NCBI GenBank assembly: GCA_963726775.1
Contig: CAVSDL010000011.1
Location: forward strand, 62,001 to 126,000
DNA: 64,000 bases
From: CAIWHR01 sp963726775
Lineage (GTDB): Bacteria > Pseudomonadota > Gammaproteobacteria > Burkholderiales > Casimicrobiaceae
Reading direction: 5' to 3'
In this document: positions 1 to 7,620 of the stretch, in pieces
How positions within the stretch are numbered: position 1 is the first letter of the stretch
How the letters are laid out: each line of letters begins with the position of its first letter
Made by a program: the position numbers and the translations under genes
Notes under the pieces: model-generated
Told to the model about the DNA's origin: nothing
What the model saw: the letters and a program-made list of their open reading frames with translations, nothing else
Database searches by the model: none

Positions 1-6
1 CGCAGC

Positions 7-1155
7 GTGTTCCTGGGGACCAACCAGCCGCAGGAGGACGCCAGCTGGATCTTCCAGTTGCGGATGGCCGAACTCGAGCGCGCGAAGGCCGGCCGGACGA
101 GCGAGCCGCGGCCGTGGAATCGCCTTGCTGCGCGCCTGTTCGATTATGCGATCTGGGGCCTCGTCCTCGCGTTGTTGCTGTTCCAGCTCCGCGACCTGGG
201 TGCGATGCCCCCGTCGCTCGCGTACTGGGTCGGGCATCCACTGCTTGCGCCGGTGCTGATCACCGGCACTTGGGTCCCGATCGAGGCGCTGCTGACCGCG
301 GCATTGCAGACGACGCCCGGCAAGTGGCTGTTTGGCGGCTATCTGCAGTTTTCGATTTCGGACGCGTACGCGCCGCGGGACACGCGCGCGCAGCTCCGGC
401 GCGCGGTGAAGCGCGCGTTTCGCGTCTGGTGGGAGGGCGTGGGCTGCGGATTTCCGCTGCTGTCGCCGATCCTGATCGCGGTTGCCTACGAAAAGGTTAC
501 GCAGAACCAGGAGACCGATTGGGACTTCGCGCAGGATTGCCTGGTGACGCACGGGCCGCCAGGAGTGCTCAACACGGTGACCGGTGTGTGCGGTCTGGCA
601 GCGATGCTGTGGCTTTACGGCGTGGCATGGCACCATCCGATGGCACAATCGATCGCGTGGGTGCGAACGTCGATCACGCAGGCGCTGCCGTCGGCGCAGT
701 CGTTATTCCCCGGCGGGTTGGTCGAAGGCGCGCTCAGCGGCGTACGTGGCGGCATCACGCCGGCGGCGCCGGCGTCCGCCCCGCCCTCGGCAGCCGCAGG
801 CGCGACGCCTCGCAGTTCGCCGTCCAACCCCGTTGACCCGGGGCTTACGAGGGAAATGGTCGAGCGGCATGCCAAGGCGCAGGAACTCAAATCCGAAGGC
901 CCGCGAATGCTGCAAGCCGGAAACTGGCGCCGCGCGGCCGAACTATGTCGAGCCTGGGCGGACCTCGAGCTCGGCAACGCGGACGCCTGGCGCTGTCTGG
1001 GTGAGGCGCTCCAGGCGGAGGGCTACCACCAGGATGCGATCAACGCCTTCCGCAAGGCGAAGCAATACGATCCGAACGACCGCACGCTCGACGCCGCGAT
1101 CGAGCGCAGCAAGAAGGGTATCCTCGCCGATTTTCTGAATCGCAATCGCCGCTAG
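7..1155 (+). CDS. RDD-family membrane protein with C-terminal TPR
   Basis: The frame is open to the window edge, so the GTG at position 7 may not be the true start and the gene may be 5'-truncated. Residues about 38-180 look like an RDD domain: an Arg-rich entry, then LFDY at the start of the first of several hydrophobic helices. A Pro/Ala-rich linker (about 250-280) leads to a C-terminal helical part (about 290-370) with TPR-like alternation (NADAWRCLGEALQAEG, then HQDAINAFRKAKQYDPND). RDD proteins are integral membrane proteins of mostly unknown or transport-related function, and the TPR suggests a cytoplasmic docking surface. It converges on the heptose operon. Family call is good; function is unknown. 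Confidence 0.6.
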   Translation: MFLGTNQPQEDASWIFQLRMAELERAKAGRTSEPRPWNRLAARLFDYAIWGLVLALLLFQLRDLGAMPPSLAYWVGHPLLAPVLITGTWVPIEALLTAALQTTPGKWLFGGYLQFSISDAYAPRDTRAQLRRAVKRAFRVWWEGVGCGFPLLSPILIAVAYEKVTQNQETDWDFAQDCLVTHGPPGVLNTVTGVCGLAAMLWLYGVAWHHPMAQSIAWVRTSITQALPSAQSLFPGGLVEGALSGVRGGITPAAPASAPPSAAAGATPRSSPSNPVDPGLTREMVERHAKAQELKSEGPRMLQAGNWRRAAELCRAWADLELGNADAWRCLGEALQAEGYHQDAINAFRKAKQYDPNDRTLDAAIERSKKGILADFLNRNRR

Positions 1156-1257
1156 CAGGCTGATGCAGAATCCGTCATCGCCGCGCAGCGGCTTTGCCGG
1201 ACGGGATGCGCGAAGCGGTTCACGGAAGCGAAGGTGCGGCCGGCCCATCGACGATGG

Positions 1258-1755
1258 TTAGCCACGGATACGGCGCAGGAGGTCCGTCGTCGATCGGTCG
1301 AAATGGAAAGGAATGGCGACATAGCGGCCGCCTGCCGCGATCACCTCAGCGGCGCCCGCGGTGTTCGCCGCCGTGTAGTCGCCGCCCTTCACGAGTACAT
1401 CCGGATTGCACGCGACGATCAGGTCGCGGGGCGTGTCGGCGTCGAAAGGCACGACGAGGCTGGCGGCAGCGAGCGCCGCGATGACCGCCATGCGATCTTC
1501 CAGAGGATTGAGCGGACGGTCGTCACCTTTGCCGAGGCGCCGCACCGACGCGTCGGAATTGACGGCGACCACCAGCGACGCGCCGAGCCCGCGCGCCTGA
1601 TCGAGATACGTGACGTGGCCGCGATGCAGCACGTCGAAAACGCCATTGGTGAACACGAGCGGTCGCGGCAGCGACGCAATGCGCGCAAGCGCGTCGGCGG
1701 CGGTGGCGATTTTCGCGGAAAAGCTCCAGGCCGGGATCGTGACCGGTGCAGCCAT
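1258..1755 (-). CDS. rfaE2: D-glycero-beta-D-manno-heptose 1-phosphate adenylyltransferase
   Basis: A 165-residue stand-alone nucleotidyltransferase matching the C-terminal half of the bifunctional HldE. It has FTNGVFDVLHRGH at residues 35-47 (HxGH nucleotide-binding motif) and VKGGDY further on. It transfers AMP from ATP to heptose-1-phosphate to make ADP-heptose for the LPS core. The ATG at 1755 is chosen because upstream in-frame sequence is Arg/Ser-rich non-protein and overlaps dolP. It starts 7 nt after the dolP stop, so it is probably the last gene of the lpoA-yraN-gmhA-dolP operon. The kinase half (HldA) is not in this window. Confidence 0.85.
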   Translation of the reverse strand: MAAPVTIPAWSFSAKIATAADALARIASLPRPLVFTNGVFDVLHRGHVTYLDQARGLGASLVVAVNSDASVRRLGKGDDRPLNPLEDRMAVIAALAAASLVVPFDADTPRDLIVACNPDVLVKGGDYTAANTAGAAEVIAAGGRYVAIPFHFDRSTTDLLRRIRG

Positions 1756-1762
1756 CGCGCAA

Positions 1763-2353
1763 TCAGTTCGTGTACTCGAAGACCTTGACGACCTTCGCGA
1801 CGCCCGAGGTCGTGGCGGCCATTTGCGCCGCGGCATCGCCTTCCTCGCGTGACACGATTCCCATCAGGTAGACGACGCTCCTCTCGGTAACGACCTTCAC
1901 GTGGTTGGGCGCGAACTTGCCGGCCTCGACGAAGCGCGCCTTCACCTTGGACGTGATATAGGAATCGTTGGTGCGCGCGCCCATGTCGCTGGCGGGCCCA
2001 ATCACCATGTCGTTCTGCACGGTGCGCACGCGGTCGGTCTTCCTGGCGAGCTCGCCGATCTCGTCCTGGATCTGGAGGGTCGGCGCTTCGCCCGTCAGCA
2101 GCACCGCGCCGTTGTAGCTCGTCGCGTTGAGGTGAACGTCGTTGCCCCAACGATTGCTCGCGGCCGTTGCGACCTTGAGCTCGATCGCCTCGTCGTCGAC
2201 CTGCGCACCTGTCGAGCGGCGGTCGGTGGCGATCATGACGCCGGCGCCGACGCCGGCGACGACCACAATGGGTGCGCAGCCCGTCAGCCCCGGGCCGCCG
2301 ACGACGAGCATCGCGGTCAGCAGCGCCGCGTCTGCATGCAGCCGAGCGCGCAT
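1763..2353 (-). CDS. dolP: BON-domain outer-membrane lipoprotein (DolP/YraP-like)
   Basis: 196 residues. The signal peptide ends in a lipobox (LTGC, Cys26), so it is a lipoprotein. Two BON domains follow (about 50-115 and 125-196), with typical GAVLLTGEA and SVVYLMGIVSREEGD segments. In enterobacteria DolP binds anionic phospholipids at division sites and protects outer-membrane integrity. The ATG overlaps the gmhA stop codon by one base (TGATG), implying translational coupling. Gene order lpoA-yraN-SIS protein-dolP is the same as in E. coli, supporting the assignment. Confidence 0.85.
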   Translation of the reverse strand: MRARLHADAALLTAMLVVGGPGLTGCAPIVVVAGVGAGVMIATDRRSTGAQVDDEAIELKVATAASNRWGNDVHLNATSYNGAVLLTGEAPTLQIQDEIGELARKTDRVRTVQNDMVIGPASDMGARTNDSYITSKVKARFVEAGKFAPNHVKVVTERSVVYLMGIVSREEGDAAAQMAATTSGVAKVVKVFEYTN

Positions 2354-2943
2354 CACTCCTCCCCGAGCAGCGTGGTGTCGATGGCGTCGCAAAGGCAGTG
2401 GATCATCAGCAGGTGAACCTCCTGGATGCGCGCGGTCCTGTCGTGCGGAACGCACAGGTGGACGTCGCTCTCGGCGAGCATGCCGGCGATTCGGCCGCCG
2501 CCCTTGCCGGTAAGCGCGACGACGCGCATGTCGCGTTCGCGCGCCGCCTCGATCGCAGCGATCACGTTCGCCGAATTGCCCGACGTCGAGATCGCCAGCA
2601 GGGTATCGCCACCAGCGCCGAATGCGCGCACCTGCTTCGCGAAGACCTGCTCGAACGAGTAATCGTTGGCGACCGCCGTCAGGATCGAGGTGTCCGTGGC
2701 CAGCGATATCGCCGGCAACTCCGGGCGCTCGCGCTCGAAGCGACCGACCATCTCCGCCGCGAAGTGTTGCGCATCCGATGCGGACCCCCCGTTTCCGCAC
2801 GCAAGAACCTTGCCGTCCGCGAGCAGGCATTCGGTAAGCAGGGCGGCGGCGCGGGCGATCGCCGGCGCAAGCGCGTCGGCGGCATCGTGCTTCAATTTCG
2901 CACTTTCGGCGAAATGGGCTCGGATGCGCTCTACGGATTCCAT
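2353..2943 (-). CDS. gmhA: SIS-domain protein, phosphoheptose isomerase GmhA type at the diaA position
   Basis: 196 residues, single SIS domain with CGNGGSASDAQHFAAE at 49-64 and STSGNS at 119-124. By position (between yraN and dolP) it would be DiaA, the DnaA-binding initiation factor. However it keeps a Glu (E64) and a His (H182 in QEVHLLMIH) where, from recalled alignments, GmhA has its catalytic Glu65/His180 and DiaA has Ser/Asn. With rfaE2 two genes downstream, sedoheptulose-7-phosphate isomerase activity is the better guess. The C-terminus (CLCDAIDTTL) still resembles DiaA, so a dual role is possible. Start ATG 2943. Confidence 0.8.
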   Translation of the reverse strand: MESVERIRAHFAESAKLKHDAADALAPAIARAAALLTECLLADGKVLACGNGGSASDAQHFAAEMVGRFERERPELPAISLATDTSILTAVANDYSFEQVFAKQVRAFGAGGDTLLAISTSGNSANVIAAIEAARERDMRVVALTGKGGGRIAGMLAESDVHLCVPHDRTARIQEVHLLMIHCLCDAIDTTLLGEE

Positions 2944-3014
2944 TTGGGGACGAATGCCGACAATGCACGATTGTAGCAAGAATCGGCGGTTGTTCTGCCG
3001 CAGGCGCGGCGACT

Positions 3015-3377
3015 TCAGGTCTCGATGATGTTCTTCAGCCAGCCGATCCGCGCGGGATCGAGCGCATCGAGCAGCACCGCGTCGAAGCGGCAGGGCGGCG
3101 TGCCCGAAAGACGCGCCAGGTAATGTCCGGCAGCGGCGATCATCCGCGCGCGCTTCGCGGCGTTGATGCTGGCCGCCGCACCGCCGAAGTCGGTGCGGGT
3201 TCGCAGCCGAACCTCGACGAACACCAGCGTGCCGCTGTCCCGCGCGATGAGATCGAGCTCGCCGCACCGGCGGCGCCAGTTGCGCTCGACGATCGTCAGG
3301 CCTTGGCGCAGGAGGAAATTCGCGGCGAGCACCTCGGCGCGTGCGCCGGCGCTGGCACGCGCCGTGTTCGGCGTCAT
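3015..3377 (-). CDS. yraN: YraN family protein (UPF0102, endonuclease-like fold)
   Basis: 120 residues, the usual family length. It carries the restriction-endonuclease-like signature GELDLIA at 39-45 and VFVEVR at 52-57, so the acidic/basic catalytic residues of the PD-(D/E)XK-type core are intact. Its precise role is not established. The ATG overlaps the end of the upstream lpoA-like gene in an ATGA arrangement, so translation is coupled. It lies 71 nt before gmhA, keeping the conserved lpoA-yraN-SIS-dolP order. Confidence 0.88.
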   Translation of the reverse strand: MTPNTARASAGARAEVLAANFLLRQGLTIVERNWRRRCGELDLIARDSGTLVFVEVRLRTRTDFGGAAASINAAKRARMIAAAGHYLARLSGTPPCRFDAVLLDALDPARIGWLKNIIET

Positions 3378-4486
3378 CGGGCGAGGACGGGCGCGATCTC
3401 GCCGGCTCGGAACTGCAGCATGCGTCCTTCGCGGGCGAACTGGCGCGATCGCTCGAGCGCCAGACGCCCTGTGGCGCCTTCGAATTCGAGCGCCTCGGTG
3501 CGGCCGTCGGCGAGGGCCTGCGCGGCACGAAACGCATCGAGGCCCAGGGCGTAGAGACGGTCGAATGCGGCGTTCGGAAAATCGGGTCGCGGGATGCCTG
3601 CGAACGCGCTCGCGTCCGGCTCGGCAAGCCAGGGAATCTCGACAAAGCGCACGTCGTCGAGGTCGCGCAGCGCCTCGCGCGGCTGCCGATCGTTGACCTG
3701 GCTTCCGGCATAGGCCGCGGCCGCCCTGACGTAAGGCTTGACGAGCGCTGCGTCGGCACCGTCGACGGCAAGCAGCACCGCATCGACGGGCGTTCTGGCC
3801 AATTCCCGCCGCAGCAGCGCGAGCATGTCGGGCGTGCGGTCGAAATGCAGCGATACGGGCGCCGCGCCGCCCAGCAGCAGCCAGGCGTCGATGAAGGCGA
3901 CCGCGAACCGTTTTTGCAGCGGCGTATCGCTGCCGATGACGGCGACGCTCGTGGCGCCCGCATCGCGAGCGTGCCGGGCGAGCTGGCGCGCTTCGCTGTC
4001 GATTGCGAGCGCCAGCGCATACATGTTGGGCGGCAGCGCGATGCCGTCGTCGAGCTGGTTCAGCGCGAGCGTCAACGGCAGCGTGATGCCGGCGGTCGCA
4101 AGGGTCCTCAGATCATCACGCACGAGCGGGCCGACAATGACGCGCGCACCTGTCTTCGCCGCCTGTGCGAACGCGACGAGCACATCGCCGTCGCCGTGGG
4201 AGATCACGGCGGGCCGGACGTTTGCAGCATCGGCGGCGGTGAGAAAACCGGCTTTCACTGCGGCGGCCGCCCGGCCATACGTTGCCGAGGCAAGCGGAAG
4301 CACGAGCACCATCGGCGGTTCGCCGCGTCCGGGCGCAACGGCCGCGGGCGGCTCGGAGACGCTTGCCGCGGGTGATTGCCCAGCGGACAATGCCGGCAGC
4401 CCGGCGGCAGCCACCAGCGCCACGGCCGCAATGCGCCAAGGCGCGCGGCGCGACGGTACGCGGCGGCAGCGGAGGTAGGCGGTCAT
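3374..4486 (-). CDS. lpoA: LpoA-like penicillin-binding protein activator
   Basis: 370 residues from ATG 4486, chosen because upstream in-frame sequence is Arg-rich and runs into the divergent rsmI start region. A hydrophobic N-terminus (about 20-40) serves as a signal. The rest resembles the periplasmic-binding-protein-like C-terminal domain of LpoA (VLVLPLASATYGRAAAAVKAGFL near the start). It is shorter than E. coli LpoA and lacks the N-terminal TPR domain. No lipobox Cys is visible, so membrane anchoring is uncertain. LpoA activates PBP1A during peptidoglycan synthesis. Divergent from rsmI across an 80-bp gap, as in E. coli. Confidence 0.75.
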   Translation of the reverse strand: MTAYLRCRRVPSRRAPWRIAAVALVAAAGLPALSAGQSPAASVSEPPAAVAPGRGEPPMVLVLPLASATYGRAAAAVKAGFLTAADAANVRPAVISHGDGDVLVAFAQAAKTGARVIVGPLVRDDLRTLATAGITLPLTLALNQLDDGIALPPNMYALALAIDSEARQLARHARDAGATSVAVIGSDTPLQKRFAVAFIDAWLLLGGAAPVSLHFDRTPDMLALLRRELARTPVDAVLLAVDGADAALVKPYVRAAAAYAGSQVNDRQPREALRDLDDVRFVEIPWLAEPDASAFAGIPRPDFPNAAFDRLYALGLDAFRAAQALADGRTEALEFEGATGRLALERSRQFAREGRMLQFRAGEIAPVLAR

Positions 4487-4566
4487 GCGACGGAGTCGGA
4501 ATTCACGTGCACGGGACAGGGGCTGACGAAAACGCGGAAGCCGCGGTGGCAGCGCGCTTTCGTGCC

Positions 4567-5433
4567 GTGTCGGGGACATTATATGTGGTCGCCACGCCGC
4601 TCGGTAATCTCCGCGATGTGACGCTGCGTGCGCTCGACATCCTCGGCAGCGCCGACGTCATCGCCGCCGAGGACACGCGGGTCGCGACGGTGCTGTTGCG
4701 GCATTACGGCATCGCCACGCGACCCGTCTCCCTGCGCGAACACAACGAAGCGCGGCGCGCCGGGCACATCGTCGAACTGCTGCGCGCCGGCAAGAGCGTT
4801 GCGCTCGTCAGCGATGCCGGCACGCCGGCGGTGAGCGATCCCGGCGCGCGCCTGGCTGGCGCTGCTCGCGATGCGGGCCTGCCCGTCGTTCCAATACCGG
4901 GCGCCAACGCTGCGATCGCCGCGGTGTCCGCCGCAGGCCTCGTCGCCGAACGCTTCGCTTTTCTGGGGTTCCTTCCGACGGCGGGAAAAGCGCGACGCGA
5001 GCTCCTCGCGTGCGTCGCGCGTCTGCCGCTGGCGCTGATCATCTACGAGGCGCCACATCGAGTTGCCGGCAGCGTCGCGCGCCTTGCCGAGGCGCTCGGC
5101 GGCGAGCGGACGCTTGTCGTCGCGCGCGAAGTCACCAAGAAATTCGAGACGATCACCCGACTCCCGCTTGCCGAGGCGCCCGCCTGGTTCGCCGCCGAGC
5201 CCCACCGTGACCGAGGCGAGTTCGTGCTGATCGTCGACGCCCCCGGCTCTCCCGTGGCTGCCGACCCGGCGGCCGCGGTATCTCCCGAGGTCGATCGCTG
5301 GCTGGCCGCGCTGGTCGCCGAGCTGCCCCCGGCGCGCGCGGCGCGCGTTGCGGCGGCCGCAACCGACCTCCCGCGTGACGTCGTGTACGCGCGGGCACTG
5401 GCGCTCAAGCACCGCGCGGGCGATGCGGAATAA
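4567..5433 (+). CDS. rsmI: 16S rRNA (cytidine1402-2'-O)-methyltransferase RsmI
   Basis: 288 residues. The GTG at 4567 is chosen because it yields an N-terminus of MSGTLYVVATPLGNLRD type, the usual family start, although the frame stays open upstream. Tetrapyrrole-methylase fold with AAEDTR (about 33-38), SDAGTPAVSDPG (about 79-90) and IYEAPHR (about 158-164). It methylates the ribose of C1402 in the ribosomal decoding centre using SAM. The C-terminal DLPRDVVYARAL tail is typical. Divergent from lpoA, a widely conserved pairing. Confidence 0.9.
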   Translation: MSGTLYVVATPLGNLRDVTLRALDILGSADVIAAEDTRVATVLLRHYGIATRPVSLREHNEARRAGHIVELLRAGKSVALVSDAGTPAVSDPGARLAGAARDAGLPVVPIPGANAAIAAVSAAGLVAERFAFLGFLPTAGKARRELLACVARLPLALIIYEAPHRVAGSVARLAEALGGERTLVVAREVTKKFETITRLPLAEAPAWFAAEPHRDRGEFVLIVDAPGSPVAADPAAAVSPEVDRWLAALVAELPPARAARVAAAATDLPRDVVYARALALKHRAGDAE

Positions 5434-5575
5434 GTGCCGCGCCGCGAATGGCCTTGCATATTCACCCGCTTCGAGACCGGCCGCAGCGTCCACATTGTCG
5501 CGCGGTTGATCGCAATGCGCGGCAAGGTCGGCGTCCAGGCCGCGGCGTTGCCTTGACCGCGTACGGTCGCTCGCA

Positions 5576-6130
5576 GTGACGTCCGACCTGGCGCACCTGA
5601 TTCCGGTGCATGGCTACTGGGTCGCGTTCGCCGGTGCCCTACTCGAAGGCGAGACCATCCTCGCGCTGGCGGGTCTCGCGGCGCACCGCGGCTACCTGGC
5701 GTTGCCGCCGTTGGTGGCGGTAGGCGCGATCGGCGGCTTCGTCGGCGACCAGATCTATTTCGCCGTCGGGCGCCACGCCGGAACCCGGGTGCTCGCGCGC
5801 TTCTCCCGGCTGCAGCCGCGCGCCGTCCGCGCGTCCGCGTTGATCGAACGCCACCCGGAACTCGCCGTGATCGCGGTACGTTTCATGTACGGTCTGCGTA
5901 TCGTCGGGCCGGTGGCGATCGGCATGAGCCGTGTCGGCTGGCTGCATTTCGCGGTGTTGAATGCCATCGGCGCCTCGATCTGGAGTGCGTGCTGGGTCGG
6001 TGCGGGATATCTAGCCGGAGCGACACTGGAGGCGGCCCTCGGCGACATCAGGCAGGTCGAGCGCGTGCTTTTCGGCGTCGCTGTTGGCGTTGCGGTCGTC
6101 GTGTCGATTTACCTGCACCGGCGGCGATGA
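5576..6130 (+). CDS. DedA family inner-membrane protein
   Basis: 184 residues from GTG 5576. It contains the DedA core: LEGETILALAGLAAHRGYL near residues 22-40, a Gly-rich GAIGGFVGDQIYF segment, then RFMYGLRIVGPVAIGMSRV about residues 102-120 with the conserved Arg residues. Several hydrophobic helices. DedA proteins are polyprenyl-phosphate or lipid transporters/flippases needed for membrane homeostasis. It sits 142 bp after rsmI on the same strand and converges on the EAL regulator gene. Confidence 0.85.
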   Translation: MTSDLAHLIPVHGYWVAFAGALLEGETILALAGLAAHRGYLALPPLVAVGAIGGFVGDQIYFAVGRHAGTRVLARFSRLQPRAVRASALIERHPELAVIAVRFMYGLRIVGPVAIGMSRVGWLHFAVLNAIGASIWSACWVGAGYLAGATLEAALGDIRQVERVLFGVAVGVAVVVSIYLHRRR

Positions 6131-6282
6131 AACCGCGTGCCTGGTGCGCATCTGCCCAATTTGCCGGCGCGCCGTCGGCACATCGACGCAAATTATGAGG
6201 TGATGACGCCGACCTGACTGTCGCCGCGGAGCAGCCCGCCTCGGCGCAGCCTCAGGTACTTGCCGCAAAGGACGGGCAATGT

Positions 6283-7620
6283 TCAGTGCAAATAAACACT
6301 CCAGCTGGCCGGAGCTGCTTCCGAAAGTAGCGAGGTACTGACATCCGCGACCGCCAGCGGCCTGGCGAGCAAATCACCTTGCCCGATATCGCAACTCTCC
6401 CACTTGAAGAACTGCAGGTCCTGTTCGCCCACTATGCCGTCTGCGATCACCGTCAGCCCTAACGTGTGCGCAAGCGCGATGATGGAACGAGCTATTGCGG
6501 AGCGCTCCTGATTCTGGGCCACGTGACGCACGAATGTCTTGTGGATCTTTACCCGACGTGGCAACAGCTGCTGCAACTGCGGCAGGGACAGGAGCCCCAA
6601 TCCAAAATCGACGAGCGTGACCGATATGCCGATCGACTGCAGGAACGCGACCGCGTCCCGTGCCTTCGGGCGTTCGCCGAGCAGCGCCGTTTCCGGCACC
6701 GCCAGGTCCAGTGTATCGTGAGGAACTGCGAGGCGGGATACGTGCCCTTCGATGATCGACAATATCTCGCGGTTCCAGATGTTTTCGGTCAGGACGGGGA
6801 GCGAGATGCGAAAGGGTGGCAAACCAAGGGATTGCCACGACTGTGCCCATGCACAGCCTTGACGAATGAGCCACTCGTCGAATTTCAGGCGCAATTCGGG
6901 GTCGCGAATCTCTTCGGTGAGTTGTGCCGGGCCGAGGATTGTGTCGCCTCTCCGCCAGTTCGGTATCAGTTCGATCGCGGCAATGGCGCCGGACGCTAGA
7001 TGGACCTGGGGCTGCGCCAGCAGATGCAGGGCATTGGTCCCAATGGCTTTGGCGAATTCTTCGGCTATTGCGATCCGTTGGTAGCCCTCGAAAACACCCA
7101 GCTGCGGGATGGCCACGCCGGCCTCACGTGGTCTAAGCGTCTTGATGTATTTGTACGCGCGCAGCGACGAGATCACGATCGATCGCAACTTTTGCGCGAC
7201 CATATCGGTCTTCAGGAAGTACCCATTGATGTCGTATCCCGGAATAACTTCACGCTCCGGCGCCATGCCGGGCTGCCCCGTGCGCAAGACTATCTGAAGG
7301 TCCGTATTCCCTATCTGCTCCCGAACGTGGGTGACGAGCCGCAGCCCCGCATCATCGGTCTCCATGACGACATCGAGCAGCATCAACGCCGTGTCGCGAT
7401 GACTTTCGAGAAACGTCTTCGCCTCGGAAGCCGAATAAGCATTGTGCAGTTCAATGGGAATTCCCGAAAACGACGTATCGGCCAGCACGAGCTTCGTGAT
7501 CTCGTGGATCTCGGGCTCGTCGTCCACCAACAACACAACCCACGCGTCCCGCGAGAGCGGAGCTTGTTTTCCAGGCACACCAATTTCCGGTGCGTCGTCG
7601 TGCGATGCGTTCGCGTTCAT
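6283..7620 (-). CDS. Response regulator receiver with degenerate EAL domain
   Basis: 445 residues from ATG 7620. The receiver domain (about 26-155) has acidic D33/D34, phospho-acceptor D83 and K137. The C-terminal half is an EAL-like domain, but catalytic motifs are eroded: EAL/ExLLRW reads IELIPNW (E217 kept), the Asn ligand is Ser (RIS, 271-273), DDFGTG reads VDFGLG (337-342), KID reads KIH (358-360) and AEG reads ADG (393-395). A cyclic-di-GMP phosphodiesterase lacking these ligands should be inactive, so it may act as a binding or scaffold output. Its start overlaps the stop of the kinase gene (ATGA), so it is the likely cognate partner. Confidence 0.8.
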   Translation of the reverse strand: MNANASHDDAPEIGVPGKQAPLSRDAWVVLLVDDEPEIHEITKLVLADTSFSGIPIELHNAYSASEAKTFLESHRDTALMLLDVVMETDDAGLRLVTHVREQIGNTDLQIVLRTGQPGMAPEREVIPGYDINGYFLKTDMVAQKLRSIVISSLRAYKYIKTLRPREAGVAIPQLGVFEGYQRIAIAEEFAKAIGTNALHLLAQPQVHLASGAIAAIELIPNWRRGDTILGPAQLTEEIRDPELRLKFDEWLIRQGCAWAQSWQSLGLPPFRISLPVLTENIWNREILSIIEGHVSRLAVPHDTLDLAVPETALLGERPKARDAVAFLQSIGISVTLVDFGLGLLSLPQLQQLLPRRVKIHKTFVRHVAQNQERSAIARSIIALAHTLGLTVIADGIVGEQDLQFFKWESCDIGQGDLLARPLAVADVSTSLLSEAAPASWSVYLH

